A model generated the notes under the pieces. The model had not been told where the DNA came from. It ran no database searches and saw only the letters and a program-made list of their open reading frames with translations. From the NCBI RefSeq assembly GCF_000471905.2, contig NW_006497672.1, positions 2,499,935-2,563,934 on the forward strand: a stretch of DNA of 64,000 nucleotides. Direction: 5' to 3'. This stretch comes from Amborella trichopoda. Lineage: Eukaryota; Streptophyta; Magnoliopsida; Amborellales; Amborellaceae. Position 1 is the stretch's first letter. Each line of letters starts with the position of its first letter. Positions 22,041 to 33,221 of the stretch are shown here, piece by piece. The translations under genes were made by a program, and so were the position numbers.

Positions 22041-22829
22041 TGTATTGATCCCAAACATCAAGAATTAAATTGCTTAGATTGCTACTAGAGTAGTAAAATG
22101 CATAAATCATATAAAAAATTAAAATAATTAAAGCAAACACCATTGGAATTTGGAATTGGGAACCCTGTCTGTCGCATAATGGGATCTAGTTTCCTTCAGC
22201 ATTGGGACTGCGATGCTTTATATTTATAGATCGAGGACCCCAATTTATATCGATTGCGGTCCCTGGGTATTTGGGATCTAGTTTCCCTAGTAACATGTTT
22301 CACTCTTTCATCTATTAGCAGTTGGGCGAATGAGTCTTTTGATTTTTGGAAGTTGTCCATAATATTATACAAATTTTTTCGAGTCAGGTGATATTTCTCT
22401 GTTATTTTTTTTTTTATATTTTTTCCTCACTTGGAAGAACAATTTTGTGTACAATCAGTTAAAATTGTTCTTTTAGGTTACAGAGAAATGAAATTAGATT
22501 CTCCTCAAGAATACCCAATTATTCTTCTCGATTATGGAGAAACGAAATAGGATATCATTGTTGAGATCCAGATGCTATCAAGTTCCTCATCATTTTTTAT
22601 ACAAGTGATACTTCTCAGTTGTTTTTAATGAATATTTTTTCCCCACTTTGAAGAACAATTTGTGTACAATCAATTAAAACTATTATTTTGAATTATGGAG
22701 AAATGAAATAGGAGACCATCATTATGATCCAGATACCTTCAAGTTCATCATCATTTTCTCATTGATTAAGAATACCCAATTATTCGTCCGTTACTATTTT
22801 AGGACCCATTGATACCTCTTCTCATCGTG
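22041..22829. other. Unassigned intron sequence with a partial duplication
   Basis: The block CTTGGAAGAACAATTTTGTG at about 22431 recurs, diverged, at about 22642. Both are followed by TACAATCA(G/A)TTAAAA and a GGAGAAA(T/C)GAAA(T/A)(T/A)A block, so this is an old local duplication of about 200 bp. No gene. Confidence 0.5.
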
Positions 22830-22831
22830 AT

Positions 22832-23032
22832 TTATCTTATTTTTTGCGCTTCGAAATGCTTTGGTCTCAAACACTCTCTGTGAGCTGGGTCGATAAATTC
22901 AGCTTCCTCCCCCATTCTTGTAAAAGTATACTCTTGGGTGTTTTTGTCGACAGTTTCCTCGTCAAAAGGACGTGTAGGCACACTTAAGTCATATGGCCCA
23001 TTTTTGGGCATAAAGGTCAGAGGTCTGCACAT
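22832..23032 (-). CDS. Short unrecognised ORF, 66 codons
   Basis: On the - strand it reads MCRPLTFMPKNGPYDLSVPTRPFDEETVDK and onward, ending in PKHFEAQKIR (written here only in part). Composition looks more protein-like than its neighbours: mixed charge, no low complexity, PYDLSVPTRPFDEE in the middle. An AG at the upstream edge could be a splice acceptor. I do not recognise the family. It may be a captured gene fragment inside a transposon or chance. Confidence 0.25.
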   Translation of the reverse strand: MCRPLTFMPKNGPYDLSVPTRPFDEETVDKNTQEYTFTRMGEEAEFIDPAHRECLRPKHFEAQKIR

Positions 23033-23034
23033 TG

Positions 23035-23838
23035 TTCAGTGAGGCATTGCAATGATCTTAGTGATCCTAAATAATTCATTACTGATAAGAAAATCATTCA
23101 TAACCTAAGAACTGAATGACGAGCACTCACAAGACAACTGCACTCTAGTTGTTTACTCACAAGATCCCTCACATGCTCAATAAAGAACTGGAATATGCAA
23201 GGTAGAGCACTAAGTATGTATGTTTGAATATACATTACAGCAGAATGAGCATGCACTTGGGCTAATATTGACAGGCAAGATATGGCCTTAGGCAACAAAT
23301 TTTGTACCCAATGTTAATATATGTGTTGGAATCCTAAGACACAAATACAAATAATTAATGGACCCTAATAAACTGCAACAAGAATCTTAGTTAAGCACCT
23401 AGGTGGCTGTCTGGAATTCAAGATCTCAATTTCCAAAACTTTTAAAGTCCTTTAGCTTTCTAGACACTTATTTTTAGATTCTTCTACATTTGATGAGGTT
23501 GAATTTTGTGTATGAAATCTTGGTGTTTTTTAGGGGAAAACCTTTATGAAATATTTTAATGCATTGGAGAGTGAAACCTTAAAGTTTGAGGTGTAGTCTT
23601 TTATTTGATTTTTGGTTTTAATCATATGATGTTGCAGGATTTATGTGCTTTAAATTGATAATTTCTTGTCCATTTCTTCTTATTGTTAATTTATATTGCG
23701 ATTTATTTGTTTACTTTTGTTTTATTTCCGGAGATTGATATCCATTTAAAGGATCAAAACTTACGCGGCTTCAAGGTTGATATCTATAGGCCCTCCTTGA
23801 GAGCCTATTTAATTTTCTCTTTTTCCTTTATTTTTTTG
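23035..23838. other. Unassigned intron sequence
   Basis: AT-rich, with no gene or repeat recognised. Confidence 0.5.
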
Positions 23839-24977
23839 GGAAATTTACGTACGGACTGGTTTATAATATCGTTATAATGAAATGACCCAAAAATAGGCTT
23901 TTATTACTTGGAAGGACGGAATCCCAATTTTTTTCTATTTTTTACCAACTTTTCCCCCGGTTTGATTTTTCAAACCTCGGATAGCTTTGTAACCCTGACA
24001 ATTTTGACTTTTTGCCAAGTTTGTTCCCAGTCCCATTTTTTAAAACTCAAACTGCTTGGTAAGCTCAACATTTTTCATTTTTTTGCCTAGTTTTCCCTTG
24101 CATTATTTACTAAAAAAAGTCAACAGAAAGCGGTCCAATGTTTTGAACATCAGACCGTATTATGTTCTATTTTTTTAAGTAGACCAAGCGATACGATGGT
24201 TCGAACATCGGACCGCATTCTGTTCAATTTTTCTACTAAACAATGCGGTCCGATGTTCGAATCATCGAATTATTTGGTTGTCTCAAATAGTCTCATGCAA
24301 GTTCGAGTCAGAAATTGACCTCAACCCCGCAGGTCTATGGGAGAAGTATTGGAAAGAAGAAAACATGTCCTAACAATTTAACCCTGCAAGTATTAGAAAG
24401 AAAAAAACTTATCTTAACAATTATTTTGAGAGCTATCAGGCAAACAATAAGACAAATGTTCTTGAAAGATGGAATATTTTAGACAACCAAAAGATGTGGA
24501 AAGATCTTTAATCATTAATTACAAAGGTAGTGATATTTGAGATAACCAAGCGGTCCGATGGTTCGCACATCGGACCGCATTGTTTAGTGAAAAAAATTGA
24601 ACAGAATGCGGTTTGATGCTCGAACCATCGGACTGCTTGGTCTACTTAAAAAAATAGAACAGAAGGCGGTCTGATGTCCAAAACAACAGAACACCTTTTG
24701 TTGAATTTTTTAGGAAATAATGTGGGGGCAAACTTGGCAAAAAATGAGAAATGCAGGGTTACCAAGCAATTCGAGTTTTGAAAAATCAAATCGAGGGAAA
24801 ACTTGGTAAAAAATCAAACTTGTCGGGGTTACAAAGCAGTCTGAGGTTTGAAAAATCAGACAAGGGGTAAACTTAGCAAAATATAAAAAAATTTGGGATT
24901 CCATCCTTCCAGGTAATAACGACTTATTTTTAGCTCGTTATAACAGTATTATAAACGGCCCTGTATGTAAATTTCCC
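23839..24977. mobile_element. Foldback DNA element with arms of about 420-460 bp (1139 bp)
   Basis: The left arm (23839 to about 24300) and right arm (about 24530-24977) are inverted copies; outer ends read GGGAAATTTAC(G/A)TAC. Each arm has an outer part made of about three diverged units of about 65 bp (a CCAAGTTT(T)(C/G)CCC core plus GATTTTTCAAA). Its inner part is made of palindromic blocks built on GCGGTCCGATG and CATCGGACCGC. The spacer is about 230 bp and non-coding. Poly-T of 7-8 bases flanks both ends, so a target duplication cannot be told from the T tract. This fits a non-autonomous Mutator-like or Foldback element. Confidence 0.8.
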
Positions 24978-24979
24978 TT

Positions 24980-25610
24980 TTTTTTAAGAAAAAAAAAAAT
25001 CAATTGTCATATACGTTGTCGTGCCGACCCATAGTTAAGGGAACTTTGTGGATAAGGTGACGATCGCGCTCCAAAACCTCGATCCCACGGTTCCTACAAG
25101 GGATCTTGTGGGGACCCTGTTTTTTCGATTTTGGGAACTCGCTCCTAGGAAATGGGGACCATGTTCCATCCATCAGTGGAATCCAGTTCCATTTTGAAAT
25201 AGATCCCCGCTCTTATCAACCATGGTCCAAGGTTTTGGTACATTAAAATCTTGGGTTCCTTGTTTGTGGGTTCTACTTTCATTAATGGATGATACCAGGT
25301 TAGCGATTGCCATTGTCCGAAGTTCCCATTATTTAGGAATCATAAGTTTCATGATTTTAAGATCCAATCCCATTTTCGCATCGAACAAAGTTCTATTATT
25401 TTAGATTTTTAATTTGAACTAGGCATAGTCTAGAGTGACCCATAGTTTTACTAAGTCTTATTGTGTAAGCCATCCCTTTTAATTGTGAAAATGTATATTT
25501 CATTTAAAATCTTATGTTTATGATGCTTTATTGTTTTAGAGTCTTAAATCCGAGTGTGAGATGAGAATATATTCTTTCCTTTCAAGCTTTAAAAAGCTTC
25601 TTTTACATCA
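24980..25610. other. Unassigned intron sequence
   Basis: Contains the GGGATCTTG/GGGACC-type words seen near 21.8-22.3 kb, but no gene. Confidence 0.4.
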
Positions 25611-25612
25611 GT

Positions 25613-25671
<59 letters not shown>
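25611..25671 (+). repeat. (GT)n(GA)n compound microsatellite
   Basis: About 16 GT units followed by about 14 GA units. Confidence 0.95.
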
Positions 25672-25675
<4 letters not shown>

Positions 25676-26300
25676 TAGTTCATCTTGTCCTCTTGCCCCT
25701 TCGGAGTGCTAGCCTTTGAGAAACAATGGAAGCAGAGGCGACTATATTCGAAGAAGACTCTTGTGTGGTAGGATTCCGGGTTGCTGAGGACTCAAAGGGT
25801 ATGGTGCATGCCAAACTTGAGTCATGGCCTGAAGATGTAGTGGTCATAAGAAAGACCGACTTATAGAACTGCATAATTAGCCCGTTGCTATTCACGTAAA
25901 AATAAATAAATCCATTATTACGGGCCGGGGGGGCACTTGATAAAGGATCCTTGTAAATGGCACTTGCGGGCCTTAGGGCCAATCCAGTTAAGGACCTTGA
26001 TTCCTATACTTCAAAAATATTGATACTAGAATAGGAGGAACCCCATTATATGACATAGTTAAACCTCGATTCCTGAACCAAGGAAACTCGTCTACCTCTA
26101 CTTACATTCTTATTTTTCTGTATAGTGGAGCTTAGATTCTTGCTAATCAAAACATTGAACACATTGACATCGGATCTCGCTCCCATACACCCAAGGATCT
26201 CGCTCATTGTCTTCTTCATTGTATGGACACCGATCCTAACCCCAGGGAGCTTCCACTATAGGGAGGTTCGGTGAATCCCGAACCGAGCCCACTCTTGCCT
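25672..26300. other. Unassigned intron sequence
   Basis: No credible gene. The longest frame (100 codons on - at 25680-25982) has no recognisable domain. Confidence 0.4.
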
Positions 26301-26310
26301 CCAACAACTC

Positions 26311-26360
26311 TGTGCCGACCCAAATAGTTGGAGATAAAGCTTGGATGATGATGATGATGA
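26311..26360 (+). mobile_element. 3' tip of an RTE-type LINE or SINE partner
   Basis: Reads TGTGCCGACCCAAATAGTTG, then GGAGATAAAGCTTGGATGAT and a (GAT)n tail, the usual 3' end of plant RTE elements. The related - strand end at 27946-27995 supports this. Only the tip is recognisable. Confidence 0.65.
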
Positions 26361-26364
26361 ACTG

Positions 26365-27940
26365 TAATTCATTGTTGTGAAGATGTATGCATTTTGTATA
26401 TGCCTTCCTTGAGAGCCTATTTAAAGACAAGTTGAGACATGTATCTTCACAAAAAGCAATTTCTCTAGGTGCCACCCACAATATAAATTGCTTCTTTCAC
26501 CACTTGCCTATTTCATCACATTTAGGAAATCCCATCCACTATAAATGGTCTTGAGAATCAAAAGGGATTCTCCTCGAGGGCAGTGCGGAGCCAAATTTTA
26601 TGCCATTGTTGGGCCATGAATACCCACCAGTCCTGAACAGGTCAACTTCATCGTATCCAAGCTATCCCCAACAATAAATACCATCCCCTTTCAAGTTGCC
26701 ACAAGAGATAGCATCGAAATTGAGGTTATATTTGCCTTAATGTTTTAAAACCCTGAATAGGGTATAGAACTTGGCAGTGCTAGTCCAAGTCGGGTCGGTG
26801 AGTCCCATCCTTAGAAAACATTGTTTTTTGAAGAATATTTTTTAGATGTTTTATGCGACTCGGGCAAATTCTGGTAGGGTCAGACTCAAATCATCCGAGT
26901 ATGGGTCATCCGGAATTGATAGGGTGTTGATTCCAAGTGATTTGTGCAAGTTTGAGTACTAATACCCTCTAAGCGTGGAACCCAAGTAACCTTCCTTCTC
27001 TCTATTAGCTAGATTTTTTTGGTTACTTGTACTCAATCTAACATAAAACCTAGCATCATGAAGCCCTAGAACTTGGTTTTAGCTAGAGTCCAAGAAATGA
27101 CTAACTTTAGTCCTCTCTTCTGCATCTTTCTTATTCCTCCTATCAGTAAAGACTGTCTTGTTCCTAAGATTCCTTGTAGAACAAGGACACTGAACTGTAC
27201 TTTCTTCCCTTTTTCCATTATCTCCAACTCCACCACCTTGTCTTGAATGTTTAGTAGCCATCCCAAGCTGACCCAGAGAAAGTAACCCATAGATCAATCT
27301 CCAGCCCACTTAACTAACCAAAATTCTCCATTCCACACCGTTAATCTAATCCGCGCACGAAATCTGACTCCATGGAATCAATACCCCACGTCCCCACAAC
27401 CCTAGACAACCTACTAAGCTTTCTCACAGCAAAACTCCCTCCTTCTCTCATATTTTTTCTCTAAAATCCTTACCACCATGCGTTCTTATATACCAAGAAT
27501 CTCTAATGGTGTGTACCAAGTAGTCTTTTGTCTTCCTAGTCAGAGATGTTTAATGCTAAACCTTGTTGATTTTGGTTTGTAAACGTTCCCAACTTAGCAA
27601 ATGGAACTTATGATTTTCATTGTTGCATTGCCATCGTAAATTTTGAAAAGGGACATGAAATAACCAGAATACTACTCATGGTCAAATTGATTATTGTTAC
27701 CTTACAAGCAAATGATAGAACATAAGATTTCGATGTCCGATGTATTCTTTCATATCTCTGTGTAATGGGTGTCTATAGCCTTTTGTCTATCACTTTGTCT
27801 CCCATTGCACTATGGGTAGGCCAAGGTAATTGTTAGGTAATTTCTGTACATTACCCGCACCATTGCTAAGCCGATTTTCTCTTTATCCTGATACAATCTC
27901 CAACGCTTTAATATTGAGCTTCACATTCTCAATCGAATAG
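26365..27940. other. Unassigned intron sequence
   Basis: No gene is recognised. A - strand stretch at 27309-27066 is open in two overlapping frames, one including the basic segment LRNKTVFTDRRNKKDAEERT, but no family is identified. It may come from an unknown repeat. Confidence 0.35.
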
Positions 27941-27945
27941 GATAT

Positions 27946-28275
27946 GATCATCATCATCATTCTAGCCTTATACCGACTATTTGGGGTCGGCTACAAGATT
28001 CCTGTTCTGCCATTTCGCTCTATCAAGGGCTATACCTTTAGCTAGACTATAAGTTACCATATCTCTCGTCAGTACTTCCATTCATATCCTTTTGGGTCTT
28101 CTCCTTACCCTTTTAGAGCCTTCCACTTGAACCAAATCACTCCTCCTAGCCAGTGCTATTCTAGGTTGGAGCTGCACATAGCCAAATCACCTAAGTCTAC
28201 TTTCCCTCATCGTATTGCCTATTGGAGCTACCCTGAGGTTCCTCATATATATTCATTCTAAGTTTAATCCAATGG
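27946..28275 (-). mobile_element. RTE-type LINE 3' end
   Basis: On the - strand the C-terminal RTE signature is readable: MRESRLRWFGYVQ-like, LARRSDLVQVEG, RRPKRI and LDRAKWQNRNLVADP. The 3' UTR follows (GCCGACCCCAAATAGTCGG, TATAAGGCTAGAATGATGAT) with a (GAT/TCA)n tail at 27946-27960. The copy is truncated on its 5' side near 28275 and has at least one in-frame stop (in the segment after RRPKRI). Plant RTE copies are typically 5'-truncated. Confidence 0.85.
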
Positions 28276-28374
28276 GATATGATTTACAAAAAAGTACCAT
28301 GGCAAAAAAAAAAAAAAAAACTATCATTAGCGACTTCCAAATTCGAAAGGACTGGGTTGGTTGTTAAACCATCT

Positions 28375-28700
28375 CCACTTCTTTCTTCATCACACGACTA
28401 AAGGCTTACCTAGTGAGAGTGAAAAGAAATAGTGAGTGGATGTGTAATCTTGAGAGCTGTGAAAGAATCCTTTGGGTGATTCATGAACTAGAAATAAAAG
28501 AGATGTAGATTCCATCTCATTCCAAAGCTCATTCTTCCTATCAAATAGTCCAAAAATTCCCAATCTATATGATCATAGGCTTTTCCATATCAATCTTACT
28601 CCAAGTTTACTCTCTTTCTTATGCCAGCATAGATACTCATCTGCCAAATGATGCCCCTTAAAAGTTTGTTGTCCCTTGATGAAGGCTTCCTGGGCTGATT
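28375..28700 (-). mobile_element. L1 LINE reverse-transcriptase fragment
   Basis: On the - strand: EAFIKGQQTFKGHHLADEYL (about 28695-28636), then a disrupted fingers region, KAYDHIDWEFLDYLIGRMSFG (about 28565-28500) and MNHPKDSFTALK. These correspond to plant L1 RT motifs Q.AFI.GRQI.D..LIANE, EKAYDHVDW.FL and GSPKGFF.PSRGLRQGD; the last is degraded. Stops and a frame change are present. Both ends are abrupt: GC-rich unrelated DNA begins at about 28700 and RTE sequence lies about 100 bp to the left. Confidence 0.8.
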
Positions 28701-29195
28701 GGTTGGGCCTCGATCTCGTTGGGTCGTATGACCACGCTGGGACCCAGATTTGGGTCCGGCTCGTGATCGCTCTCTCGAGAATTGCGACATGTGTGAGCTG
28801 CACGTACGGACAGGTACCAACTAATGAGAGGATTGTGTGGTGTGAGGTGGGACCTACGTCACGACGGTTCCGTGACACGCTTGGGCGTTTTGTGGACGCC
28901 CTCTTAGCGACGAAAAGCCCTCTAGTCTGAGACTGGTTCGGCTTTAGCCCCCTTGCTGCACTCTGCGGCTCATGAACACACACATATAAGGTCGCCAGAT
29001 ACGTCGGTCAGAAGACCTTGATTTGTCATTAGAGATATATAGAATGGTGGGATGATACGAGACTATTTACCAATTCAAACGGCCTTTCGGCGCCGTCTTA
29101 TCAAACATCCTCATATAGGCATACGAACAAACAAATAAATAAATGAAATGAATAAATATAGCCAAATGTTGTCGGTGAGATGATGATAGAGGAGA
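28700..29195. other. GC-richer unassigned segment
   Basis: 28700-28990 is markedly GC-richer than the rest of the intron and is open on both strands, which reflects composition rather than a gene. Its origin is unknown. It stops near the GA-rich array. Confidence 0.45.
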
Positions 29196-30131
29196 TAGTG
29201 TGGGGGTTGAAGAAGTAGACAAAAAGGAGGAATTTCATAAGAGATGGGAGAGAGAGAAAAAGGGTGGAAATAAGAGGGAGAAAATGAGAGAGAGAGAAAG
29301 AGCAAGAGTGAGAGCACAAGAGGGAGAGAGCAAGAGTGACAGTGCAAGAGCTGAGAAAGAGAGAGAGGAAGAAAGAGAGGGTAAGAGAGAGAGCGCAAGA
29401 GAGAGAGGCCGAGAGGGAGAGAGCAAACGAGAAAGCAAGAGAGAGAGAGAGGCCGAGAGAGAAAACCAGGGAAGAGAGAGCAAGAAAGAGGGCAAGAGAG
29501 AGAGAGGGAGAGGGAAGAGAGAAAAAGAAAAGAAAGAAGAGAAGAGAGGAGAAAGAGAAAGAGAAAGAACGAGAGAAGAGAAGAGAGGAGAAAGAGAAAG
29601 AGAAAGAACGAGAGAAGAGAAGAGAGAGAGAGAGTGAAAAGCAGAGAAGAGAGAAGAGGAGAGAGAGAGAGTGAAAGAAGAGAAGAGAGAAGAGATGGAG
29701 CCACCGGTCGATCTCAAAGAGGGAGAGAGATAGAGAGGAGAAGAAAGAGAGAGAGGGAGGAGAAGAGAAGAGAAGGGACCGGCCGTTTAGCCACTAGTTG
29801 GTCTCAGAGAGAGAGAGATAGGGAGAGAGAAGAGCGAGAGGACAGAGAAGGGAGAGAAAGAGGTGAAGAGGGGAGAGAAGAGGGGAAGAGAAAGAGAGAA
29901 GAAGGGAAGAGAGAGAAAGAGAGTGAAAAGAAGAGAAGAGAGAAGAGAATGGTTCGGTGGCTTGGCCGTCGATCGGTCTTAGATAGAGAGAGATAGAGAG
30001 AGAAGAAAGAGAGAGGAGAAGAGAACTGAAGGGATAGCCGCTGGTTGATCTTAGAGAGAGAGAAAGGAAAGAGAGAGAGAGAGAAAGGAAAGAGAGAGAA
30101 GAGGAGAAGAGAGAATAGAAGGGACCGGTAG
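29196..30131 (+). repeat. GA-rich minisatellite array, left part
   Basis: Purine-only GA/GAAA tracts are interspersed with a conserved core of about 40 bp, GGGACCGGYGGCTTAGCY followed by CCGGTTGGTYTTAGAGAG. Cores lie near 29694, 29776, 29945, 30030 and, split by the LTR nest, 30120. Core-to-core spacing is about 80-170 bp. Long frames rich in Arg-Glu or Ser-Leu here are low-complexity artefacts. Confidence 0.85.
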
Positions 30132-32017
30132 TGTCACACCCTAAGATTTATAACACTGGAATCCCTGAGATGTAACAGTCTATCTTTATCAAAACGAAAT
30201 TTTTCTACTTCACCATTTATTGCACTAAACAGATTTTTCCATTTCTAAGAGTCTGTACAAAGTCTACTCATAACTAGTATTAACATGAAGGTTTAGATAT
30301 ACATCTGTTGATAGGACAAAATTTACAATAGTGAATTCGAACAAAAGTCACAAAGAGAAAATTTCATCATAACTATGACTTCTTCTAAAGTTGGTCTTGT
30401 TGTGCCTTCAACTAGGGAGGCTGCAATTACCTTGAAATTTTTTTACCATAGTTTGATGAGTTTAGCTACTCAATAAGTGATCATCATAGTCCTTAAAAAT
30501 AATCATAGTCAGAAGATGTAAGCATTTTCAAAAAAGGAGGTCTATTAGAAACAATGCAAGCCAAAATGCATTTATGGATAACAATTTAACTTTTAGAAAT
30601 ACGCAATTAAACATAATCCAAATGATTGAAATGCATATAAATATTTTAACAGCAATGGATAACTCAAAGGATTTCACAAAATACCCTACTGGCGTCCCAA
30701 GTAGGTCACTTATATACCACACCAGCATCTTGGATGGGTCCAAAAAATCCCTGTAGGTCCAAACATACCTCACCGGCGTCCCGGATTAGTCCAAATAGTC
30801 CGTATCGGCACAACCAGATAGGTCCAAACAATTCCTGCAGGTTCAAACATACCTCATCGGCATCCCGATGAGTCCAATTAGTCTATACCGGCATAACCGG
30901 ATAGGTCCAAACAATCCCTGCAGGTCCAAACGTACCTTACCAGCGTACCGGATGAGTCCAAATAGTCCCTATCGGCATCTCGGATAGGTCCACACATACT
31001 TAAATTATCTCAGAAACACTTTAACATCAGAAAGCATCAACATCGTATATTCAAAGTTTCATTGAAATCATTAACAGGAATTCACTTGAAGCATTTAAAC
31101 AATTGCTTTCAATGAAATATTTGTAAGTAACCAATCAAACAATTTAGATAAAAATTGCAGAAAGGTAGCAGATCGAATAGGTATATTTGAAATGGAATCC
31201 AATAGGCAGTCAATTACAATTTAAGGGCTTTTATTGAAATCAAAGGTTAAACACATAAATATCACAATTTTATGTAATGTAATTTCCTAATTAATTATTT
31301 ACAGGAATGGGTAATACTTATAATATCTAAAATTCATAGACAAACAAAAATACAATTAAATGCATAAATGCATAAAACTCACAGTATTGGCAGTATTATA
31401 ATAAATTGCAGAAATATCATTTTTTCACATAATGATTTTACCAGAAATGACATCACTTACACTTAAATTTTACAATGTCTAAAAGTCATAATAATAGGCA
31501 GAAATTTTAGTTTTAATAATTTGCAATGTCTAAATTTCTAACAAACAAAAATAATAATTTTAACAGAAAAAATGATACCATATGCGCATAAAATTACAGT
31601 ATAAAAATGGTGAATAGACTATTTTTCAGGATAATGAGATTATTTACCTATAATATTTGAGAGGGAGCTTTCGGTAAAATTCGGCTAGAGAGAAGAAGTT
31701 CACTGCGTTCTTTAATTCACAAAGAGGGTTAAACGTTACTGAGAGGGAGGGGCGTAAGAGAGTATTTTTGTATAGAGAGAACGCAAGAAAAATATTATTG
31801 TAATATATTATTAACCCACCTCATACATGAGGTGTTTAGAAGGTATTACATTTACATATAAAGCCCACGTCCCTAAAGGACGTGGCACAAGAAACAAATG
31901 GTAAAGGTAAAAAGTGCAAAAAAAAATGATGGTCCCTAAGGACCAAATTATTTGTATTGACCATCAAAGGTGAAAGGTCTTTTCTTTTTTTTTTTTTAAA
32001 GTTTTAGGATTGTTACA
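30132..32017 (-). mobile_element. Tekay-type LTR (3' LTR of the outer - strand element)
   Basis: On the - strand it starts TGTAACAATCCTAAAAC and ends TTAGGGTGTGACA. A polypurine tract (AAGGGGGGAGAA on -) directly precedes it at 32018-32030. It holds the GGAC-type tandem repeats at 30680-30990. Confidence 0.9.
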
Positions 32018-32370
32018 TTCTCCCCCCTTAAAGAAATTTAGTCCTCTAAATTTTTGTACCATATTGTTGAAAAAGATAGGGGTAGTTTTTTCTGATTTCG
32101 TCTTCTCGTTGCCAAGTTGACTCCTCTCTCGAATGATGCTGCCTCAATACGCGGACCAAAGGAATCTCTTTGTTGTGCAATACCTGCACCCTCCTATCCA
32201 GTATCAAGCTTGGCTGCTCAATAAAGGTCAGGTCCTCTCAGATCGATAAAGGTTCATATTTCAGGACATGGGATGAGTTGGGCTGATATTTTCGTAATGA
32301 GGATACATGGAAGACATTATGAATGTTTGCTAATTTAGGCGGTAAGACAAGTCTATATGCGATGCCTCCA
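32018..32370 (-). mobile_element. Chromodomain end of integrase, outer - strand element
   Basis: On the - strand the remnant holds YEPLSI.EDL.F, PSLILD.RVQVLHNKEIP and ESTWE-type text, matching the + strand copy at 33700-33975. Broken remnant that stops where rDNA-like filler starts. Confidence 0.75.
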
Positions 32371-32468
32371 ACTCTTAGGATCGACTAACCCATGTGTAAG
32401 TGTCCTCACATGGAACCTTCCCCACGACGGGCTTCCCCCGACTCTTAGAATCGACTAACCCATGTGCA
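32371..32468 (-). other. 26S rDNA-like filler, two overlapping pieces
   Basis: Piece 1 (32371 to about 32423) and piece 2 (about 32426-32468) both contain ATCGACTAACCCATGTG. Piece 1 continues into CACATGGAACCTT and piece 2 begins GACGGGCTTCCCCCGACTCT. On the - strand these read as the conserved 26S rRNA text around CACATGGGTTAGTCGAT and GGGGGAAGCCCGTC. The two pieces overlap in the gene but are joined out of order here, at the junction of a - strand and a + strand LTR element. Confidence 0.85.
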
Positions 32469-33221
32469 ATAAGTTTTACTTATTCCTCTAAAATAATTAA
32501 TTATGAAATTACATTCCATAAAATTGTGATATTTATGTGTTTAACCTTGGATTTCTATAAAAGCTCTTAAATTGATAATCGACTGCCTATTGGATTCCAT
32601 TTCAAATATACCTGTTCGATCTGCTACCTTTCTGCAATTTTTATTCATATTGTTTGATTGGTTACTTACAAATATTTCAATGAAAGTAATTGTTTAAATT
32701 GCTTCAAGTGAATTCTTGTTAATGATTTCAATGATACTTTGAATATACGATGTTGATGCTTTCTGATGTTAAAGAGTTTTTGAGATAATTTAAGTATATG
32801 TGGATCTATCCGGGATGCCGATAGGGACTATTTGGACTCATTCGGTCGCCGGTGAGGTACGTTTGGATCTGCAGGGATTGTTTAGACCTATCTGGTTATG
32901 CAGGTTGGGACTATTTTGACTCATCCGGGACGCCGGTGAGGTATCTTTGGACCTGCAGGGATTGTTTGGACCCATTCACGACGCTGGTGGGGTATATAGG
33001 TGACCTACTTGGGACGCCAGTAGGGTATTTTTTTGAAATCCTTTGAGTTATGCACTGTTGTAAAAATAGTTATATGTATTTCAATCATTTGGATTATGTT
33101 TAATTGTGCATTCTGAAAGTGAAATTGTTATCCATAAATGCTTTTGGCTCGCATTGTTTCTAGTAGACCTCCCTTTTTGAAAATGCTTACATCTTTCGAC
33201 TATGATTATTTTTTAAGACCA
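32469..33221 (+). mobile_element. Tekay-type LTR fragment, + strand, both ends missing
   Basis: Matches 36066 to about 36895 of the longer + strand LTR, including the GGAC-type repeats (32800-33030). Joined on the right directly to integrase sequence. Confidence 0.85.

Noticed and set aside
28573-28983. 136-codon ORF on the - strand as one gene
   Set aside because: It fuses a GC-rich unassigned segment with an L1 RT piece that begins near 28700; the open frame is accidental.
29111-30000. Long ORFs on both strands rich in Arg-Glu-Lys or Ser-Leu
   Set aside because: They are translations of GA/CT microsatellite tracts, open in several frames and on both strands at once, with no domain.
30680-30990. 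Regularly spaced repeats considered as a CRISPR-like array
   Set aside because: Units are contiguous tandem repeats inside a plant LTR, with no unique spacers, and recur in every LTR of the family.
32371-32468. A functional rRNA gene
   Set aside because: Only about 100 bp of 26S-like sequence in two out-of-order pieces; too short and rearranged to be a gene.
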